Shown piece by piece: positions 1-5,412 of a DNA stretch of 8,135 bases. Below the pieces are notes generated by a model that worked only from the letters and a program-made list of their open reading frames with translations, searched no databases and had not been told where the DNA came from. Within the stretch, counting starts at the first letter, position 1. Each line of letters opens with the position of its first letter. The translations under genes were made by a program, and so were the position numbers. The DNA comes from UBA9676 sp036522155 (GTDB taxonomy: Bacteria > Actinomycetota > Actinomycetes > Streptosporangiales > Streptosporangiaceae), in NCBI GenBank assembly GCA_036522155.1, contig DATDGI010000387.1, positions 1-8,135 on the forward strand. The letters run 5' to 3'.

Positions 1-1
1 G

Positions 2-2500
2 GGGGTCGAGCCGGGCACCGTGACGGCGGCCATCCGGGGCGAGGCCGTGATCCGGCTGCTAGGGGCGCTGGCCGATCCGGGCGGGCTGGTCATCGTGCTG
101 GAAGACCTGCACTGGGCCGACCCGGACACACTGGCGGTCACCGAATACCTGGCCGACAACCTCGCCTCGCAGCGGGTGCTCTGCCTTGGCACCAGCCGGA
201 GCGAGCCGCCGTCGGCCGCACTCGACCTGATCCGGCGGCTGGATGACCGGCGGGCCGCGGCGCAGCTGGCCCTGGAACGACTGCACGCCGCTCAGGTCGC
301 GGCCATGATCAGGGCGTGCCTGCCGGACGCCGGTGCCGACGTGGTCGCCCGGGTGCAGCACACCGCCGATGGCGTGCCGTTCCTGGTCGAGGAGGTGCTG
401 GCCTCGCCGGGGGTCCCGGCCTCGTTCCGTGACACGGTCCGGGCCCGGCTCGCCGAGGTCAGCCAGGACGAGCGCGGCGTACTGGAGGCCGCCGCCGTGC
501 TCGGCCGGCACTTCGACTGGAGGCTGCTAGGCGAGGTCACCGGCCAGCCGCCGGAACTGATCGCCGGCGCGCTGGAACGCGGTGTCGGCCAGCTTCTGCT
601 CACGGTGGACGGCCAGGAGTTCCGGTTCCGGCATGCCCTCACCCGGGATGCGGTGGCGGAGACGCTGCTTCCGCCGCGGCAGACCGCCCTGGCCGGGGCA
701 GCGCTGGTGGCGGTCGAGTCGGCCCACCCCGGCCAGCCCGGCCCGTGGCGCGATGTCGCCGCCGACCTGGCCGCGCAGTCCGGTGACCGGGCGCGGGCCG
801 GCCTGCTGCTCGCCGCTTCCGGCCGTGCCTCGCTCGCCGCGGGTGCGCTCGCCACCGCCGTGGACACCCTGCGGCGCGCGGCCTCGCTGCTGGCCGAGGC
901 CAGCGAGCCAGCCGGAGCCGGCCAGGCAGCCGGAACCGCTGACCCCGCCGGGGCGGCGCTCACTGATGCCGAGACCGCCCTGGTGGAAGCGCTGGCGCTG
1001 GCCGGCCGGGTGGACGAGGCCACCGCCGTGGGCACCCGCCTGATCGGGCGGCTGGGCGAGGCGGACGCGACCGCAGCGGCCCGGGCCCAGGCCCACCTAC
1101 GGCTGGCGCACGCGTGTGTCGCCGCGACCCGCTGGCCGGCCGCGGCCACTCACCTGACCGCGGCATCTGAGCTGCTCGAAATCAGCCCGGACCCTGCCCT
1201 GAGCGGGCAGGCGGCGGTGCTGGCCGCCGAAGTGGCCATGGCCGGTAACGACCTGGCCCGCGCCCGGGGACTGGCGGCCGGGGCACTCGAAGGCGAGGGC
1301 ACCCGGCCGGAGGCGCGCTGCCAGGCCTGGGAGCTGATCGGGCGCAGCCTGCGGCTGCAGAACCTCGGCGCCGCGGAGGAGGCGTTCGAGCAGGCCCTGG
1401 CCGTGGCTGACCGAGCCGGCCTGCCGTTCTGGCGGCTGCGTGCCCTGCACGAGCTGGGCACGATAGAGATGTTCAAGGGCGTTCCGGCCGAGCGGCTGAC
1501 CCAGGCCCGGCAGATGGCGGACGAGCTCGGCGCCATGAGCACCGCCGCCGTGCTCGACCTCCAGCTCGCCGCGGCCGCCGACGCCCGGTTCGAGCTGGAC
1601 GAGCTGACCCGGTACGCGGAGAGCTCGCTAGCGATCAGCGAGCGGCTGGGGCTGGCCGAGGTGAAAGCGAAGGCGCTGCATTTCCTGGTGGAAAGCCGGG
1701 CCCTGCGCGGCGACAGCGACGGCTGCGAGCGTTACATTGCGCTGGCCCGCGCGGCGGCGGCCGGCGATCCGCTGATAGAGGCGTACGCCTGGGGCGCCGG
1801 CCGCGGGATGCTGGCCCTGCTGTCCGGCGATCAGGCGGCCGCCGTGCGCGCGTTCGAGCGGAGTGCGGCCATTCTGCGCGACTGCCATGCCGAGCCGGCG
1901 TTCTATCGCGGGATCTGGCTGGTGGTGCTGGCGGCCACTGGCGGCGATGACGCGGCCACCGAACTGCGGGCGGCCGAGGAGGAAGGGATCACCGAGATCT
2001 TCGGCATCCGCGGCGTCGCCCGGTGCGCCGAAGCCATCCTGGCCGGGCGGGCCGGTGACCGCGACCGGGCGGCGGACCTGGCCGCCGCCGCCGAGCCGGT
2101 GCTCGCGCCCTACCCGGTCTGGGCCGACCTGGCCAGGATGTACGTGGCGGAATCCGCCCTGGCCGACGGCTGGGGCGACCCGCTGCCGTGGCTGCGGGCG
2201 GCCCGGGAGTCTTTCCGCCAGCACGGCATCACCGCGCTGGCGGACCGGTGCGCGGCCGCGCTCGGCGAAGCCCCGCCGGGACGGTGGGCGCGGCTGGGGG
2301 TCACCGCCCGGGAGGCGGACGTGCTCCGGCTGGTGGCCGAGGGCCTGGCCAACCGGGACATCGCGGCCCGGCTGTACCTGTCGCCGCGGACGGTCGAGAA
2401 GCACGTGGAGAGCCTGCTCCGCAAGACCGGCGCCCGGTCACGCACCCAGCTAGTGGCCATCGCCGGCCCGGCCGACCCGCCGGCCGAACCAGCCGGATAG
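2..2500 (+). CDS. LuxR-family (LAL-type) ATP-binding transcriptional regulator, 5'-partial
   Basis: This is the C-terminal 832 residues of a large regulator. The frame is open to the left edge, so the GTG at 20 is not a credible start and the N-terminus is outside the window. Near the visible N-terminus is a Walker B-type motif (LVIVLEDLHWAD, nt 86-121), typical of the AAA/STAND ATPase of LAL regulators; the Walker A P-loop should lie upstream. A long Ala/Leu-rich helical middle (about nt 700-2280) resembles the TPR-like region of this family. The C-terminus is a LuxR/GerE helix-turn-helix (about nt 2303-2457: TAREADVLRLVAEGLANRDIA, then SPRTVEKHVESLLRKTGA). Family knowledge: such proteins are cytoplasmic pathway-specific activators that couple nucleotide/ligand sensing to DNA binding. 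The target is unknown. The stop TAG (2498-2500) lies 45 bp from the stop of the convergent cupin gene. The family call is secure; the role is inference. Confidence 0.93.
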   Translation, partial: GVEPGTVTAAIRGEAVIRLLGALADPGGLVIVLEDLHWADPDTLAVTEYLADNLASQRVLCLGTSRSEPPSAALDLIRRLDDRRAAAQLALERLHAAQVAAMIRACLPDAGADVVARVQHTADGVPFLVEEVLASPGVPASFRDTVRARLAEVSQDERGVLEAAAVLGRHFDWRLLGEVTGQPPELIAGALERGVGQLLLTVDGQEFRFRHALTRDAVAETLLPPRQTALAGAALVAVESAHPGQPGPWRDVAADLAAQSGDRARAGLLLAASGRASLAAGALATAVDTLRRAASLLAEASEPAGAGQAAGTADPAGAALTDAETALVEALALAGRVDEATAVGTRLIGRLGEADATAAARAQAHLRLAHACVAATRWPAAATHLTAASELLEISPDPALSGQAAVLAAEVAMAGNDLARARGLAAGALEGEGTRPEARCQAWELIGRSLRLQNLGAAEEAFEQALAVADRAGLPFWRLRALHELGTIEMFKGVPAERLTQARQMADELGAMSTAAVLDLQLAAAADARFELDELTRYAESSLAISERLGLAEVKAKALHFLVESRALRGDSDGCERYIALARAAAAGDPLIEAYAWGAGRGMLALLSGDQAAAVRAFERSAAILRDCHAEPAFYRGIWLVVLAATGGDDAATELRAAEEEGITEIFGIRGVARCAEAILAGRAGDRDRAADLAAAAEPVLAPYPVWADLARMYVAESALADGWGDPLPWLRAARESFRQHGITALADRCAAALGEAPPGRWARLGVTAREADVLRLVAEGLANRDIAARLYLSPRTVEKHVESLLRKTGARSRTQLVAIAGPADPPAEPAG

Positions 2501-2559
2501 CGGTCAGCCACAGCTGGGACAGCGATCAGCCACCCGGGACAGCGGTCAGCCGAGGCTGG
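2499..2559. repeat. Three imperfect 20-22-bp direct repeats at convergent gene ends
   Basis: Units start at 2499, 2521 and 2541. Each begins AGCGRTCAGCC; the first two end in GGGAC. The third unit runs into the cupin gene and its TCA (2546-2548) is that gene's TGA stop on the minus strand. The first unit overlaps the last two bases of the LuxR-gene TAG. The array fills the whole 45-bp gap between the two convergent genes. No strong hairpin with a T-tract is seen, so terminator function is not supported. Confidence 0.6.
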
Positions 2560-3067
2560 CCAGGAAGGCGCGGGCCTCGTCCTCGGTCATCGACGGCCCG
2601 ACCACGATGACGTCATGCTCGGCCATCGACCGGGACAGGTCCTCCAGGCTCGGGCCGTCCCCCGGCGGCGGCAGCTCCAGCGCCGCGGCGGGCTCGCCCA
2701 GATCATGGATGAACTCGACGAAGCCCGCGTCCGCATGCACCCCCAGCATCCGGGCTGGCTCGCTGCCGACCACCCGGAATGAGTGCGGAACGCCGCGTGG
2801 CAGCGACACCCACTGCCCCGGCCGGGCCAGTGACATCTGGTCCCCGGAGCGGACGACGATCTCACCGGCCAGCAGGTAGTAGCTGTCGTCGGCGTCGTTG
2901 TGCAGGTGCCGGGGCGGCGCGGCGCCGACCGGCAGGGTGCTCTCCAGGATCACCGGGAGATCGCTGGTGGCCATGCGGTGCTCCACCACCAGGGTGCCAA
3001 GGAACCACCAGGCCTGGCTGGCCGCGAACGGCCGGGAACCGGCCGCCGTTGCTGGTGCGCTGCTCAT
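2546..3067 (-). CDS. Cupin domain-containing protein (quercetin-dioxygenase-like fold)
   Basis: A 173-residue single-domain cupin, probably cytosolic and metal-binding. Cupin motif 1 is at residues 48-68 (GAAPPRHLHNDADDSYYLLAG): His54 and His56 are the HxH ligands, and Asp61 stands where Glu is usual. Motif 2 is at residues 84-95 (GQWVSLPRGVPH), giving His95 as a further ligand. The C-terminal 50 residues are acidic/helical and end in TEDEARAFLASLG. The frame is open further upstream, but ATG 3067 is chosen because a strong AGGAGG sits 5 nt before it and the upstream part is low-complexity and covers the inverted repeat. The gene is divergent from another cupin (ATG 3263) and convergent with the LuxR gene. 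Substrate and reaction cannot be read from the sequence; it could be a dioxygenase, isomerase or small-molecule-binding protein. Confidence 0.88.
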   Translation of the reverse strand: MSSAPATAAGSRPFAASQAWWFLGTLVVEHRMATSDLPVILESTLPVGAAPPRHLHNDADDSYYLLAGEIVVRSGDQMSLARPGQWVSLPRGVPHSFRVVGSEPARMLGVHADAGFVEFIHDLGEPAAALELPPPGDGPSLEDLSRSMAEHDVIVVGPSMTEDEARAFLASLG

Positions 3068-3071
3068 CTCG

Positions 3072-3078
3072 TCCTCCT
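3072..3078 (-). promoter_or_regulatory. Ribosome binding site of the minus-strand cupin gene
   Basis: On the minus strand, AGGAGGA is followed by CGAG and then the ATG at 3067. This near-consensus Shine-Dalgarno decides the start against the 53-codon longer reading frame. Confidence 0.8.
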
Positions 3079-3141
3079 CACCGGGCCGCCGGAGGGCGGT
3101 CCTCGCCAGGCCCTCATCGTCGGCGGCGGGGCCCGGGATAG

Positions 3142-3200
3142 GCATCGGGAAGAACACGTAACTGGCCCGGCCGGCCGCGGTTACGTGTTCTCCCCGATGC
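3142..3200. promoter_or_regulatory. 21-bp inverted repeat in the divergent cupin intergenic region (putative operator/promoter)
   Basis: The left arm is 3142-3162 (it contains AAGAACACGTAAC) and the right arm 3180-3200 (GTTACGTGTTCT then CCCCGATGC). They match in reverse complement at 20 of 21 positions and are separated by a 17-bp GC-only-like spacer (3163-3179). The single mismatch pairs A3150 with C3192. The arms lie 74 bp from the ATG of the minus-strand cupin and 62 bp from the ATG of the plus-strand cupin, roughly symmetric. This placement suits an operator or symmetric divergent promoter controlling both genes. Alternatives are a hairpin in a transcribed leader or a remnant of a tiny inverted-repeat element. 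The repeat is seen directly; its function is inference. Confidence 0.7.
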
Positions 3201-3251
3201 GGGCGCCGGCCGGCGCCGCGCAGCATTCCGGTAACACCACCCCGCGCCTAC

Positions 3252-3256
3252 GGAGG
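3252..3256 (+). promoter_or_regulatory. Ribosome binding site of the plus-strand cupin gene
   Basis: GGAGG lies 6 nt upstream of the ATG at 3263, fixing the start of the short cupin gene against a longer open frame reaching back to 2900. Confidence 0.8.
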
Positions 3257-3262
3257 AACACC

Positions 3263-3604
3263 ATGACGCTCGCAGCGAAGAACCTCGACAACCCAGACCA
3301 GAAGCGGAGCTTCGAGCACGCCGACCTGAACGTGGTCAGCCTGCCCGGGGCCACGATCGTGCGGGCCGACTTCCGGCCCGGTTTCCGCTGGTCCACCGAT
3401 GCCGGCCCGGTCGTCGGCACCAGCTCCTGCGAGGTCGCCCACACCGGGGTCGTGCTGTCCGGCCGGTTCGCGGTGCGGATGGACGACGGCACCGAGCTCG
3501 AGCTGGGGCCGGGCGACGGGCACGTGGTCAGCCCCGGCCACGACGCGTGGGTCGTCGGCGACGAGCCCTGCGTCATCATCGACGTGGCGCTGGCCCCGGC
3601 CTGA
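3263..3604 (+). CDS. Small cupin domain-containing protein
   Basis: A 113-residue protein made of one cupin barrel. Residues 56-69 (CEVAHTGVVLSGRF) are the motif-1 region. Residues 72-94 (RMDDGTELELGPGDGHVVSPGHD) carry the Gly-Pro-Gly-Asp turn and motif-2 histidine (His93), followed by AWVVGDEPCVIIDV. The classical HxH pair is absent: only His60 is visible in motif 1, with Cys56 nearby. Similar short actinobacterial cupins with a C-x3-H segment and a PPGHDAWVVGDEP-like end are familiar, so this is probably normal for its subgroup rather than decay. Metal binding is uncertain and no substrate can be named. The start ATG has a GGAGG 6 nt upstream. The gene diverges from the 173-aa cupin across the inverted repeat, suggesting shared control, and converges with the ligD-type gene. 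Confidence 0.87.
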   Translation: MTLAAKNLDNPDQKRSFEHADLNVVSLPGATIVRADFRPGFRWSTDAGPVVGTSSCEVAHTGVVLSGRFAVRMDDGTELELGPGDGHVVSPGHDAWVVGDEPCVIIDVALAPA

Positions 3605-3634
3605 CGGCGTTCCACCTGGCCGGGCCAGCCGTGC

Positions 3635-3646
3635 CGGGCATGCCCG
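3635..3646. repeat. 12-bp perfect palindrome in cupin/ligD intergenic region
   Basis: CGGGCATGCCCG is a loop-free palindrome 30 bp after the cupin stop codon. Just before it, CTGGCC (3616-3621) and GGCCAG (3623-3628) form another short inverted repeat. Together they could take part in termination of the cupin transcript, but there is no T-tract and GC-rich palindromes are frequent by chance at this composition. Confidence 0.35.
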
Positions 3647-3672
3647 TGCCGGGGCCGGCCGTCCGTGCCTGT

Positions 3673-3738
3673 GCCGGCCCGGCCAGATGCCAGGGCCGGC
3701 CCGGCCAGGTGTCAGGGCCGACCCGGCCAGGTGTCAGC
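3673..3738. repeat. Three tandem 22-bp repeats ending over the ligD stop codon
   Basis: Units are 3673-3694, 3695-3716 and 3717-3738. Each starts GCCGRCCCGGCCAG; neighbouring units agree at 20 of 22 positions. The third unit contains TCA 3734-3736, which is the TGA stop of the minus-strand polymerase gene, and the second unit repeats that TCA at 3712-3714. The array fills half of the 129-bp convergent gap between the small cupin gene and the polymerase gene. The unit length is not a multiple of three. Confidence 0.85.
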
Positions 3739-4627
3739 CGCCGATCAGCGGAGCGAACAGGTCACCCCGGTCGGCGACCCGGGCCAGCACGTCGTCGCTG
3801 GTGAACACCAGGTCCTCGGGCTGGCGGCAGGCGCCGACCTCGTCCCAGGTCACCGGGGTGGACGCGGTCGGCTGTGGCATGGCCCGCAGCGAGTAGGGGG
3901 CGACGGTGGTCTTGGCCGCGTTGTTCTGGCTCCAGTCCACCAGCACCTTCCCCGGCCGCAGCGCCTTCGTCATCCGGGACACGACCAGTTCCGGGTGCGC
4001 GCGGGCCAGCCGCTCGGCCAGGTCCAGCGCGAGCTGGCTGGCCTGTTCCGAGGTGAGCCCGGTGATGGCCGCGACCAGCTGCAGGCCCTTCCCGCCCGAG
4101 GTCTTGGCCAGGGGTTCGAGTCCATGCTCGGTGAGCAGCGGCCGGAGCAGCTGGGCGACCGCGCAGCACTCCACAATGCTGGCGGGCGGCCCCGGATCCA
4201 GGTCGAACATGAGCAGGTCGGGGCGGCCGACGCCGGGCAGGCGCCACATCGGGATGTGCAGTTCCAGCCCGGCCAGGTTGGCGGTCCAGATCAGCGTCGG
4301 CAGGTCGCCGGCCACCAGGTAGCGCACGGACGCGCCTCGGGACCGGGTGCCGGCCGAGGGCAGCCGGGCCGTCTCCACCCAGGCGGGCCGGTGGTCGGGC
4401 GCATGCTTGGCGTAGAAGTACTCCCCGGTCACCCCGTCCGGGTACCGCTTGAGCGTGAGCGGCCGGCTGGCCAGGTGCGGGAGCAGCACCGGCGCCACCC
4501 GCAGGTAATAGTCGATCACCTGGGCCTTGGTGAAACCGGCCTCCGGGTACAGCACCTTGCCCAGGTTGGTCAGGATCAGCTGGCGGCCCTCGACCTCGAC
4601 CGGCACCTTTTCCGGCTCCGGGCTCAC
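3734..4627 (-). CDS. ligD: Stand-alone LigD polymerase (NHEJ primase-polymerase) domain protein
   Basis: A 297-residue protein covering only the archaeo-eukaryotic-primase-type polymerase domain found in bacterial non-homologous end-joining LigD; ligase and nuclease domains are absent. Visible family signatures: LTNLGKVLYPEAGFTK (19-34), LTLKRYPDGVTGEYFYAKHAP (57-77), LELHIPMWR (121-129, His124), the catalytic DxD in MFDLDPGPP (Asp142, Asp144), TSGGKGLQL (176-184, Lys180) and VLVDWSQNNAAKTTVAPYSLR (228-248, Asp231), the third acidic residue. All key residues are present, so activity is expected: template-dependent or -independent addition of (ribo)nucleotides at DNA ends, normally with Ku and a ligase. 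Neither partner is in this window. Start chosen is GTG 4627, with GGAGG 10 nt upstream; an ATG at 4762 would add 45 Gly/Ser/Arg-rich residues. The CGNR gene lies 188 bp upstream on the same strand. The symbol refers to the domain homology only. Confidence 0.92.
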   Translation of the reverse strand: MSPEPEKVPVEVEGRQLILTNLGKVLYPEAGFTKAQVIDYYLRVAPVLLPHLASRPLTLKRYPDGVTGEYFYAKHAPDHRPAWVETARLPSAGTRSRGASVRYLVAGDLPTLIWTANLAGLELHIPMWRLPGVGRPDLLMFDLDPGPPASIVECCAVAQLLRPLLTEHGLEPLAKTSGGKGLQLVAAITGLTSEQASQLALDLAERLARAHPELVVSRMTKALRPGKVLVDWSQNNAAKTTVAPYSLRAMPQPTASTPVTWDEVGACRQPEDLVFTSDDVLARVADRGDLFAPLIGG

Positions 4628-4743
4628 CCCGCCGTCACCTCCGGACCGCCACGATCCCCTGCTACCCCGCCCACCATCAGGCAAAACGAACCCATCTGCG
4701 GGCCGCCGCCCGGCTGGGCACCCCCCGGAACTGCCCGGAGTGT

Positions 4744-4769
4744 GGTCGCTGGTGGCTGCCATAGCGACC
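4744..4769 (-). other. 7-bp stem inverted repeat between the CGNR and ligD genes
   Basis: GGTCGCT (4744-4750) and AGCGACC (4763-4769) are perfect inverted repeats around a 12-nt loop. The element lies about 50 bp after the CGNR stop and about 120 bp before the ligD GTG. It could be a terminator for the CGNR transcript (no T-tract) or an operator for ligD. The alternative ATG at 4762 falls at the loop/stem edge. I found no convincing sigma-70 promoter in the rest of the 188-bp gap. Confidence 0.35.
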
Positions 4770-4815
4770 CGAATCGACCACCGTCGCCTGGAACCAGTCC
4801 GGCCGCGGCACCGGC

Positions 4816-5412
4816 TCAGCTCGCCGCGGCCCGGCGGGCGCGGTAGGCGGCGACGTGGATCCGGTTGCCGCAGGTGCGGCTGTCGCAGTAACGGCGCGAG
4901 CGGTTGCGGGACAGATCCAGGAACACCGCCCGGCAGTCCGGGGCGGCGCAGGTGCGGAATCGCTCGCTCTCGCCCGCGACCGCCAGCTCCGCCAGGCCCA
5001 TCGCGAAGTGGGCCGCCATCCGGTCGGCGAGCGGTGCGGTCGGCGAGGAAACGTGGATGTGCGGTCCCCGCCCGTGGTGCGCGACGATCTGCGGGGTCGC
5101 CCCGGTCTCGGCCAGCAGGGTGTTCAGCATGCCGATGGCGGTCGCGTCCCTGCCCGCCTGGCAGGCGGTGACGATCTCGTCCAGCCGGGCCCGGTGGCCG
5201 CGCAGCAGGGCGACGTCGGCCCTGGCGGCCGGGGGGCCGGCGAAGTCGTAACGCTCGCCGAAGGCCTGCACGTCGGCCGCGTCGCGCAGGCCCTCCCCGG
5301 CGCCCGACCGGCCGGTGTTGATCAGCTCGGCACAAGCGGTCAGCGCCTCCACCAAGTCAGCACCAAAACCGCTTTGACTCCTGTCCGTGCGCTCTCGTAG
5401 AGTGAGCGTCAT
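4816..5412 (-). CDS. CGNR zinc finger domain-containing protein (ABATE/DUF1470-like), putative regulator
   Basis: A 198-residue protein. The C-terminus is a CGNR zinc finger: Cys155 and Cys160 (CAAPDC), then Cys176 and Cys181 in RRYCDSRTCGNR (CGNR at 181-184), followed by a basic tail typical of the family (HVAAYRARRAAA). The N-terminal 140 residues are the ABATE-like helical/beta domain (FGADLVEALTACAELINTG, then a GERYDF segment). Family knowledge: ABATE is proposed to be a ligand-binding stress-sensing domain and the CGNR finger to bind DNA; few members are characterised. Start ATG 5412 is chosen although no Shine-Dalgarno is present, because a promoter-like pair places transcription start at that A (leaderless). 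The frame remains open upstream, but the extension is Pro/Ala-rich and antisense to the transporter. The start codon overlaps that of the divergent EamA gene. A possible operon with the downstream polymerase gene is inference. Confidence 0.9.
   Translation of the reverse strand: MTLTLRERTDRSQSGFGADLVEALTACAELINTGRSGAGEGLRDAADVQAFGERYDFAGPPAARADVALLRGHRARLDEIVTACQAGRDATAIGMLNTLLAETGATPQIVAHHGRGPHIHVSSPTAPLADRMAAHFAMGLAELAVAGESERFRTCAAPDCRAVFLDLSRNRSRRYCDSRTCGNRIHVAAYRARRAAAS
5374..5403 (+). promoter_or_regulatory. Putative sigma-70-type promoter for the EamA transporter gene (leaderless)
   Basis: TTGACT (5374-5379) and TAGAGT (5398-5403) are separated by 18 bp. Seven bases later is A5411, the first base of the ATG, so the mRNA would start at the start codon. 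The promoter lies inside codons about 3-13 of the divergent CGNR gene. The match to the actinobacterial TTGACN/TANNNT consensus is good, and no Shine-Dalgarno precedes ATG 5411. Confidence 0.65.

Noticed and set aside
20..22. GTG at 20 as the start of the LuxR-type regulator
   Set aside because: The frame is open to the left edge and the protein would begin in the middle of an ATPase domain just before Walker B with no P-loop; it is an edge truncation.
292..1149. Minus-strand ORF of 285 codons (and similar ones at 1628-2404) inside the LuxR gene
   Set aside because: Compositionally biased Ser/Ala/Arg-rich shadows of a gene with recognisable domains.
3142..3200. Inverted repeat considered as an intrinsic terminator
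   Set aside because: It lies between the 5' ends of divergent genes, so no transcript from a flanking gene would need to end there, and it lacks a T-tract.
3673..3738. Tandem array considered as a CRISPR
   Set aside because: Repeats are head-to-tail without spacers, 22 bp long, and no cas-like gene is nearby.
3665..4846. Long plus-strand ORF of 393 codons across the ligD region
   Set aside because: Antisense to a gene with clear LigD-Pol motifs; its translation is Gly/Arg/Pro-rich low complexity, as expected of a GC-rich shadow frame.
4628..5335. Upstream extension of the polymerase frame to 533 codons
   Set aside because: The extra part is Arg/Pro/Gly-rich and out of frame with the well-supported CGNR gene it covers; GTG 4627 with GGAGG is a better start.
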